A program made the position numbers and the translations under genes. Of a DNA stretch of 27,439 bases, positions 22,512 to 27,439 are shown piece by piece (the first letter of the stretch is position 1; the number at the start of each line of letters is the position of its first letter). The notes below the pieces were generated by a model. The model had not been told where the DNA came from. It saw only the letters and a list, made by a program, of their open reading frames with translations, and did no database searches. The DNA is from Actinomycetes bacterium (GTDB lineage Bacteria > Actinomycetota > Acidimicrobiia > Acidimicrobiales > Microtrichaceae), in NCBI GenBank assembly GCA_023434535.1, contig JAEYSR010000097.1, positions 1 through 27,439 on the forward strand, in the 5' to 3' direction.

Positions 22512-23144
22512 GATGTCGCTGACGGCGGCGACCAGCTCGACCAGCTCGGGGCCGGCCTTGGCGGGGCTGCCGCTGTCGAACGGCGGCTGCGGGTCGTACT
22601 CGATGCCGAGCTGGACCGCCCGGGCCACGTCGTCGCCCGCGATGGTCGCGGTCAGGGACAGCGCCAGGTCGATGCCGGCCGACACCCCCGCCCCGGTCAG
22701 GTACTTGCCGTCGGCGACGATGCGCTCCGCCGAGTAGGTGGCGCCGAAGCCCTCCAGGAGGTCGACGTAGTTCCAGTGCGTCGTCGCCCGACGGCCGTCG
22801 AGCAGGCCGGCGGCGCCGAGGAGCAGCGAACCGGTGCACACCGAGGTCGTCCACGTCGAGGTGGCGTCCGCAGCGCGGATCCACTCGACGATCGGCGTGC
22901 CCGGTCGCATCAGCGCCCTCGTCCCGAAGCCGCCGCCGACCAGCACGACGTCGGGGCGTGGGACGTCGTCGAACGAGTGCTCCACGTCCAGGTGGACCAG
23001 GCCGTTGTCGTCGGTGACGCGACCCCGCTCGGCGGCGCAGACGACGACCTCCACGTCGGGGACCAGGGTCAGCACCTGGTACGGCCCGATCACGTCGAGG
23101 AGGGTCAGGTCCGGGTACAGCGCGATGGCGATCTGGGTGGTCAT
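22485..23144 (-). CDS. DJ-1/PfpI-family protein, isonitrile-hydratase-like
   Basis: This 219-residue protein has the DJ-1/PfpI fold. The nucleophile-elbow Cys is Cys103 in SVCTGSLLLGAAGLLDGRR, followed by ATTHW, and the N-terminus (IAIALYPDLTLLDVIGPYQV) has the usual acidic residue. The ATTHW-type sequence is shared with isonitrile hydratase (InhA) and with the ligand domains of GlxA regulators, so an enzymatic role on a small nitrogen compound is possible but not proven. A ribosome site AGGAG stands just before the ATG at 23144. It follows the GlxA-type regulator by 28 bases and is surely in its operon. Its last residues are encoded in a 31-bp tandem repeat. Confidence 0.85.
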   Translation of the reverse strand: MTTQIAIALYPDLTLLDVIGPYQVLTLVPDVEVVVCAAERGRVTDDNGLVHLDVEHSFDDVPRPDVVLVGGGFGTRALMRPGTPIVEWIRAADATSTWTTSVCTGSLLLGAAGLLDGRRATTHWNYVDLLEGFGATYSAERIVADGKYLTGAGVSAGIDLALSLTATIAGDDVARAVQLGIEYDPQPPFDSGSPAKAGPELVELVAAVSDIAEAQRSGG

Positions 23145-23172
23145 GTGAGTCTCCTGGGATGGGGGCGTTCGA

Positions 23173-24174
23173 TCAGCTGTGGGCGAAGTGCTGGCGGTAG
23201 CGGTCCGGCGTGGTGCCGAGGTGGCGCCGCACCGCCCGGTGGAGCCGCTCGGGGCTGCGGAACCCGACCTCCCGAGCCACCGCCGCGACCGTCATGTCGC
23301 TCGTCTCGAGGAGCCGACGGGCCGCCTCCAGCCGGAGCGCCTCGACGTGGGCGGCCGGGGTCGTGCCCGTCTCGTCGCGGAAGGCCCGGGCGAACGTGCG
23401 CTCGCTCATGCCGGCCCGATCCGCCAGGGCGGGCACCGACAGGTCCTCGGCCAGGTGCTGGCCCATCCACAGCTGGAGGTCCCGCAGCTCGCGCCGTCGG
23501 GCCGGTCGTGCCGTGCTCGTCGCGCTGAACTGCGACTGGCCGCCGGGACGTCGGGCGAAGACGACCAGCCACGATGCCACCTGGTGGGCGAGCTCGATGC
23601 CGTGGTCCTCCTCGACGAGTGCCAGCGCCAGGTCGATCCCGGCCGTGACCCCGGCCGAGGTCCAGACCTCTCCGTCGCGCACGTAGATCGGGTCCTCCTC
23701 CACGACGGCGCTCGGCGCGATCCGGGCCAGCTCGTCGACCGAGGCCCAGTGCGTGGTGGCCCGACGGCCGTCCAGCAGGCCGGCGTCGGCCAGGAGCAGG
23801 GCGCCCGTGCAGATGGAGGTCAGCCGGCCGGAGCGTCCGGCCAGGCCGCGGAGGCCGTCGCGCATGGTGGCGTCGCCCAGGTGGTCGCGCACGCCGAGCC
23901 CGCCCACCGCCACGACGGTGTGGATCGGCCGGCCGTCGAGCAGGTCCTCGACGTCGTCGAAGGAGCCGTCGGGCAGGACGGTGACCGCGCTGTCCGAGCG
24001 GACGGCGTCGCCGTCGGGGCTGATGACCGTGATGCGGTAGCGGGGCTCGGCCCCGAGGAGGTTGGCGGTGCGGAACACCTCGACGGGTCCGGCGAGGTCG
24101 AGGAGGTGGAGGCGGTCCACGACCACGTGCACCATCTGGCGCTCCGGCTCCTGCGCTCCCGATCCGTCCTGCAT
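23173..24174 (-). CDS. GlxA-type AraC regulator with DJ-1/PfpI ligand domain
   Basis: This 333-residue regulator has an N-terminal DJ-1-like domain (about 14-205) with Cys122 in SICTGALLLADAGLLDGRR and the same ATTHW that follows in the downstream DJ-1 protein. A C-terminal AraC-type double helix-turn-helix lies at about 235-330 (DLSVPALADRAGMSERTFAR and VAAVAREVGFRSPERLHRAV). Such regulators often control catabolism of amines or other small nitrogen compounds; the ligand here is unknown. The ATG at 24174 is six bases after a GATCAT box, suggesting a leaderless start, although Met14 would better match the usual N-terminus. It heads a two-gene operon and is divergent from the SDR gene, which it may also regulate. 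Confidence 0.88.
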   Translation of the reverse strand: MQDGSGAQEPERQMVHVVVDRLHLLDLAGPVEVFRTANLLGAEPRYRITVISPDGDAVRSDSAVTVLPDGSFDDVEDLLDGRPIHTVVAVGGLGVRDHLGDATMRDGLRGLAGRSGRLTSICTGALLLADAGLLDGRRATTHWASVDELARIAPSAVVEEDPIYVRDGEVWTSAGVTAGIDLALALVEEDHGIELAHQVASWLVVFARRPGGQSQFSATSTARPARRRELRDLQLWMGQHLAEDLSVPALADRAGMSERTFARAFRDETGTTPAAHVEALRLEAARRLLETSDMTVAAVAREVGFRSPERLHRAVRRHLGTTPDRYRQHFAHS

Positions 24175-24180
24175 GCGTCC

Positions 24181-24209
24181 ATGATCGGTGTCGCCCCGAG
24201 TGGCGGCAA
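24181..24209 (-). promoter_or_regulatory. Candidate glxA-like gene promoter (leaderless)
   Basis: On the minus strand TTGCCG (24204-24209) and GATCAT (24181-24186) are spaced by 17 bp, and the ATG follows the -10 box after six bases. This is the best -35/-10 pair among the leaderless candidates on this strand. It lies in the 140-bp divergent gap with the SDR gene. Confidence 0.5.
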
Positions 24210-24302
24210 GGACAAGATCCTGACGATGTCCGCCACATGCGATCGGCCGCGGGTGGCCCGACGTCCCGACCCTTCGTCCGATCCCGACGTGCGCCCCGCA
24301 GG

Positions 24303-24308
24303 TACCGT
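24303..24308 (+). promoter_or_regulatory. SDR gene -10 box (leaderless start)
   Basis: TACCGT is followed by six bases and the SDR ATG at 24315. There is no ribosome site before that ATG. The -35 region is weak, as might be expected of a regulated promoter facing an AraC-type gene. Confidence 0.5.
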
Positions 24309-24314
24309 CGGCCG

Positions 24315-25088
24315 ATGGACGCGACGCGCAGCGATCTCCGGCTCGACGGCAAGGTGGCCCTGGTGACCGGGGCGTCCCGCGGCATCGGGAGGGCGATCGC
24401 CGAGCGGTTCGCCGCGGCCGGGGCGTCGGTCATGCTGTCGTCCCGCAAGGAGGACGCGCTCCGGGAGGCCGTCGCCTCGATCGCCGCTGCCGACGACGTG
24501 GACCCGGCCCGGCTCGAGGTGTTCGCCGCCAACGCCGGCGACCCCGACGCCGCGGCCGCCTGCGTGGCGGCGACGGTCGACCGCCTCGGTGGCCTCGACG
24601 TCCTCGTGAACAACGCCGCCACCAACCCCTACATGGGCCCCATGATCGACATCGACCTCCCGCGGTGGGACAAGACGCACCAGGTGAACCTGCGCGGCGC
24701 CTTCGTGTGGACCCAGGAGGCGCACCGGCAGGCCATGGGGGAGCGGGGCGGCAACGTGATCAACATCGCCTCGATCGGCGGGCTGAGCGTGGAGCCGTCG
24801 ATCGGTCACTACAACGTGACGAAGGCCGCGCTCATCCACCTCACGAAGTCGCTGGCCAAGGAGCTCGCGCCGACGATCCGCGTCAACGCCATCTGCCCGG
24901 GTCTGGTGAAGACCGACATGGCCCGCCCGCTCTGGGAGAGCGACGAGGAGCGGATGGCGTCGCACGTCCCACTGCGCCGCCTCGGCGAGTCGAGCGACAT
25001 CGCGGACGCAGCTCTGTTCCTCGCCGGAGACATGTCGAGTTGGATCACCGGCACGACCCTCGTCGTCGACGGGGGCATGCTCCTCTGA
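24315..25088 (+). CDS. Short-chain dehydrogenase/reductase (SDR)
   Basis: This 257-residue classical SDR has the nucleotide-binding TGASRGIG (18-25), the NNAA motif (99-102) and the catalytic Ser153, Tyr166 and Lys170 (YNVTK). A CPGLVKTDMA segment and the C-terminal SSWITGTTLVVDGGMLL complete the family pattern. The Arg/Lys-rich SSRKED after strand 2 (42-47) suggests NADP(H) preference. The substrate is unknown; similar sequences are annotated as 3-oxoacyl-ACP reductase-like or as glucose 1-dehydrogenase-like. The ATG at 24315 is chosen over an upstream in-frame ATG at 24237 because the added part is Arg-rich and unlike the family, and because of the -10 box at 24303. It converges with the VOC gene, 15 bases away. 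Confidence 0.9.
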   Translation: MDATRSDLRLDGKVALVTGASRGIGRAIAERFAAAGASVMLSSRKEDALREAVASIAAADDVDPARLEVFAANAGDPDAAAACVAATVDRLGGLDVLVNNAATNPYMGPMIDIDLPRWDKTHQVNLRGAFVWTQEAHRQAMGERGGNVINIASIGGLSVEPSIGHYNVTKAALIHLTKSLAKELAPTIRVNAICPGLVKTDMARPLWESDEERMASHVPLRRLGESSDIADAALFLAGDMSSWITGTTLVVDGGMLL

Positions 25089-25103
25089 CGAGCGCCCCGG
25101 TGA

Positions 25104-25961
25104 TCAGGTGCGGGCGTTCGAGGACAGCACCAGTCGGGTGCCGAGCACCTCGTCGGCGTCCACCACCCAGCGGTTGGCCGCGACCTGACGGGCGCCCGGG
25201 ACCAGCTGCGGTTCGTCGAAGCTGAAGAACAGGTGGCGCAGTCGACCGGGTCGGTCGCCGATCCACTCCGCGATCTCGGCATGCACGCCCTCCAGGAGCC
25301 GCAGCCGACCCGGCCCGGACCAGCCCAGCTCGACCCAGTGGTTGCCGTCGACGGCTGAGCCCGACGACGTCACCCGACCGCCGAGGACCCCCTGGAAGAG
25401 CGCCAGGGCGCCTTCCATGTCGGCCACGGCGTGCACCACCCGGCCGAGCGAGGCGACGGGGTGGTCGTAGGACATCTCGGGGAACCCCTCGGGCTCCGGC
25501 GGCGGCACAGGCCGCTCGTCACCGACCTGGGCCAGCTGCACCACGATGCCGTGGGCCTGGGACGGGTGCAGGAAGACCTCCTGCCACGCCGGGTCCGACC
25601 GGTCCTCCGCGACGGGCTCGAAGCCGGCCTGCCGTGCCCTCCGGATCGCCTCGTCGAGATCCGCGACCTTGAAGGTCAGGTGGTGGGGGCTCGGCCCGTG
25701 GCTGTCGAGGAACCGGGTGAGGAAGTCGGCGTGCTCGGTGTCCTCGGGGTTGAGGCCCTCGACGACGAAGCCGTTGGCGAAGCGCAGCTGGGTCCAGCCG
25801 TACCCGGGGTTGATCCCGCGATCGAGGTAGGTGCCGCCGAGCACGTCGGCGAACACGGGCCACGGATCGGTCGGGCGACGCACGGCGATCGCGACGTGGT
25901 CGAAGCTCACATCGAGGTCCGCTCCGTCGTCGGCTCGCTCGGTGGCGTCAGCGGTGGGCAT
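25104..25961 (-). CDS. Two-domain VOC (glyoxalase-fold) protein
   Basis: This 285-residue protein has two vicinal-oxygen-chelate modules. The first (about 16-150) has FDHVAIAV and PHHLTFKV, the His positions of a metal site, as in methylmalonyl-CoA epimerase-like proteins; the usual distal Glu appears to be Gln in GIVVQLAQ. The second (about 175-280) begins with SLGRVVHAVADMEGALALFQ and is more divergent. Reaction and substrate are unknown; isomerase, dioxygenase and binding-protein roles are all possible for this fold. The ATG at 25961 overlaps the ligase gene by 14 bases, so the two are translationally coupled. A longer open frame upstream is ligase shadow. Confidence 0.83.
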   Translation of the reverse strand: MPTADATERADDGADLDVSFDHVAIAVRRPTDPWPVFADVLGGTYLDRGINPGYGWTQLRFANGFVVEGLNPEDTEHADFLTRFLDSHGPSPHHLTFKVADLDEAIRRARQAGFEPVAEDRSDPAWQEVFLHPSQAHGIVVQLAQVGDERPVPPPEPEGFPEMSYDHPVASLGRVVHAVADMEGALALFQGVLGGRVTSSGSAVDGNHWVELGWSGPGRLRLLEGVHAEIAEWIGDRPGRLRHLFFSFDEPQLVPGARQVAANRWVVDADEVLGTRLVLSSNART

Positions 25962-27198
25962 CGGTCGGTCCCGCCTTTCCAGTGCCCTGGTCGTGGCCGG
26001 TCGGGCCGGCATCGGTCAATCGGTGCCGCTCGATCTTGCCAAGCGCGGTCCGTGGGAGCACGTCGGCGAGCAGGAGCTCCCGCGGCGCGGCTGCGGGAGG
26101 GAGGTGCTCCTTCACCGCGTCGCGCAGCTCGTCGAGCGACGGCGGCCGTCCCGGGTCGGCCGGGACCACCACGGCGCGGACCCGTTGGCCCCACTCGGGG
26201 TCGTCCACGCCGACGACGGCGACGTCGGCCACTCCCGGCTCGGACCGCAGCACGTCCTCGACCGGTCCCGGCCAGACGTTCACGCCTCCTGAGATGATCA
26301 GGTCGTCGGCCCGCCCGGCGACCGAGAGGATGCCATCGGCGTCGATCGAGCCGAGGTCGCCGGTCCGGTACCAGCCGTCGCCGTCGACGGGATGCCCCGG
26401 CGCGTCGGAGGTCGCGGCGCCCGGTCCGGTGCCGGTGCGCCGGTAGGCACGCAGCATCGTGGGAGTCCGCAGCTCGATCGCCCCGGTGACCGGCGCCCCC
26501 TCCGAGGGGGAAGTGGCGTCGGCTGCCGCGATGCGCACCTCGACTCCCTCGAGCGGCAGCCCGTCGTAGACCACGCCGCCGAACGTCTCGGTCATCCCGT
26601 AGGTCGCCACCGCCTGCGGTGGGCGGTCGGCCGGGATCGCGCTGCCCCCGAGCAGGATGAGGCGCCACGGGTCCGGGTCGATCCGGCGCAGCAGGGTGGG
26701 CACCAGCGACACGTGGGTGGCGCCCCGGCGGGCGGCGTCGTCGATGCGCGACGCCTCGGCCCGGTCGTGGACCTCCAGGCCCGTCCCGGCCAGCAGCGCC
26801 CGGGTGACGACCGAGAACCCGCCGACGTGGGCCAGCGGCAGGCACGCGAGCCATCGGACGTCGTCGCCGGTCGCGTCGCACGCTGCCGCCGTGATGCGGG
26901 CGGCCGCGGCCACGCCGGCATGGGTGTGGACGGCGCCCTTGGGCTCCCCGGTCGTGCCGGAGGAGGCGATGACGACGGCGTCGTCGGCGTCGACGGGGAC
27001 ACCGGAACCGAGAGCCCGGCGCTCGCCGTCGGTCTCGATCACCGCTCCCGGTGCGAGGGCGGCGATCAGCCGGTCCAGGTGGGAGCGCGGGGCGTGCGGG
27101 TCGAGCGGCAGCACGGCGTCGCCCGCGTCCCACACCCGGCGCAGCGCCTCGACGAACACGGGCCCGCCCTGGAGCGCCAGCGCGACCAGATCAGGCAC
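25948..27198 (-). CDS. MenE-like AMP-forming acyl-CoA ligase
   Basis: This 416-residue ANL-superfamily enzyme would activate a carboxylic acid as acyl-AMP and pass it to CoA. Motifs are SSGTTGEPKG (79-88), YGMTET, WYRTGDLGSIDADG, GRADDLIISGGVNVWP, and the C-terminal catalytic Lys388 in RTALGKIER. It is shorter than the usual 480-550 residues because much of the N-terminal subdomain is missing; compact versions of this kind are known in the MenE (o-succinylbenzoate-CoA ligase) group. No other menaquinone genes are seen here, so MenE function is only a possibility. The GTG at 27198 overlaps the upstream gene's stop by eight bases. Confidence 0.82.
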   Translation of the reverse strand: MPDLVALALQGGPVFVEALRRVWDAGDAVLPLDPHAPRSHLDRLIAALAPGAVIETDGERRALGSGVPVDADDAVVIASSGTTGEPKGAVHTHAGVAAAARITAAACDATGDDVRWLACLPLAHVGGFSVVTRALLAGTGLEVHDRAEASRIDDAARRGATHVSLVPTLLRRIDPDPWRLILLGGSAIPADRPPQAVATYGMTETFGGVVYDGLPLEGVEVRIAAADATSPSEGAPVTGAIELRTPTMLRAYRRTGTGPGAATSDAPGHPVDGDGWYRTGDLGSIDADGILSVAGRADDLIISGGVNVWPGPVEDVLRSEPGVADVAVVGVDDPEWGQRVRAVVVPADPGRPPSLDELRDAVKEHLPPAAAPRELLLADVLPRTALGKIERHRLTDAGPTGHDQGTGKAGPTDAHR

Positions 27199-27439
27199 CG
27201 GCGTCCGTCCCTGCCGGCGCGCCTCCGGCTGCCAGCCGCCGGAACGCCGTCAGCGCCGGTCGGGGCGCGCGCTCCATGTCGTACAGGCCGACCCGCGTCA
27301 GCGCGGCGGCGGGCGGCACGTGGGCGGTGTCCCAGTCGAGCTGGTCGCCGCGGCTGTACCAGCAGATGCCCCGGACGTCGACGCCGTCGGCCCGCAGCCG
27401 TCCGCACGTCGCGGCCAGAGCATCGAGCCACGCCGGAGC
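27191..27439 (-). CDS. Glycoside-hydrolase-like protein, 3' part
   Basis: The frame enters from the right edge and covers the last 82 residues, ending at a TGA at 27191-27193. The pattern VDVRGICWYSRGDQLDW, then RVGLYDMER and RPALTAFRRLAA resembles the C-terminal part of family 1-type glycoside hydrolases, where a Trp-containing loop lines the active site and the final strand is followed by a helix. The match is by eye and the catalytic residues are outside the window, so the call is tentative. It overlaps the ligase start by eight bases and is probably the first visible gene of a three-gene operon. Confidence 0.6.
   Translation of the reverse strand, partial: APAWLDALAATCGRLRADGVDVRGICWYSRGDQLDWDTAHVPPAAALTRVGLYDMERAPRPALTAFRRLAAGGAPAGTDAGA

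Noticed and set aside
20623..22737. 704-codon plus-strand frame over the YyaL and DJ-1 genes
   Set aside because: It crosses two real minus-strand genes and the repeat between them, and its Arg/Gly/Val composition is that of an antisense shadow.

Overview
The window is about 27.4 kb of very GC-rich, densely coding DNA from a high-GC Gram-positive chromosome. The division cluster has no ftsA and carries sepF, yggT and a Wag31-like divIVA between ftsZ and lspA. A Bpa-type proteasome activator and a DnaE1-type polymerase with an intact PHP metal site are also present. Together these point to Actinomycetota. Protein character suggests, without proof, a deep lineage such as Acidimicrobiia. I found no rRNA, tRNA, CRISPR array, insertion sequence or phage gene. 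No gene-free stretch exceeds about 150 bp.

Bases 1-9498 form a plus-strand run of cell-wall and division genes: murB (3' part), ftsQ, ftsZ, pgeF, yggS, sepF, yggT, divIVA, a DksA/TraR-like gene with a histone H1-like tail, lspA, rluD and a flavodoxin-like gene. Genes are tightly packed, with GTGA stop/start overlaps at murB-ftsQ, pgeF-yggS and lspA-rluD. Internal promoter candidates lie before ftsZ, sepF, divIVA and the DksA-like gene. The products would build peptidoglycan precursor (MurB), assemble and anchor the Z ring (FtsZ, FtsQ, SepF), direct polar growth (DivIVA) and mature lipoproteins (LspA).

Bases 9552-16093 hold an Rrf2 regulator (minus), a divergent alkaline-phosphatase-superfamily phosphodiesterase, bpa, and dnaE. 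The dnaE gene is interrupted in frame by a 162-residue mini-intein with no homing endonuclease. Bases 16242-20210 hold a conserved gene of unknown function, a nitroreductase whose start codon lies inside a perfect 24-bp inverted repeat, and an MMPL/RND exporter. Bases 20344-24174 (minus) hold a YyaL/SPATA20-type thioredoxin-domain protein and a two-gene unit of a GlxA-type AraC regulator and a DJ-1/PfpI protein. An SDR oxidoreductase (plus) follows. The window ends in a minus-strand operon of a glycoside-hydrolase-like gene (3' part), a MenE-like acyl-CoA ligase and a two-domain VOC protein.

Three sequence-level patterns stand out. First, at least five genes have a TANNNT-like -10 box only 6-7 bases before the start codon, the signature of leaderless mRNAs. 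Second, short tandem duplications sit at or over stop codons after yggT, rrf2 and the DJ-1 gene, with a related repeat between the MMPL and YyaL genes. Third, there are the intein and the hairpin over the nitroreductase start. Most of the window is core genome, and I do not see a multi-gene undescribed defence or biosynthetic system in it.
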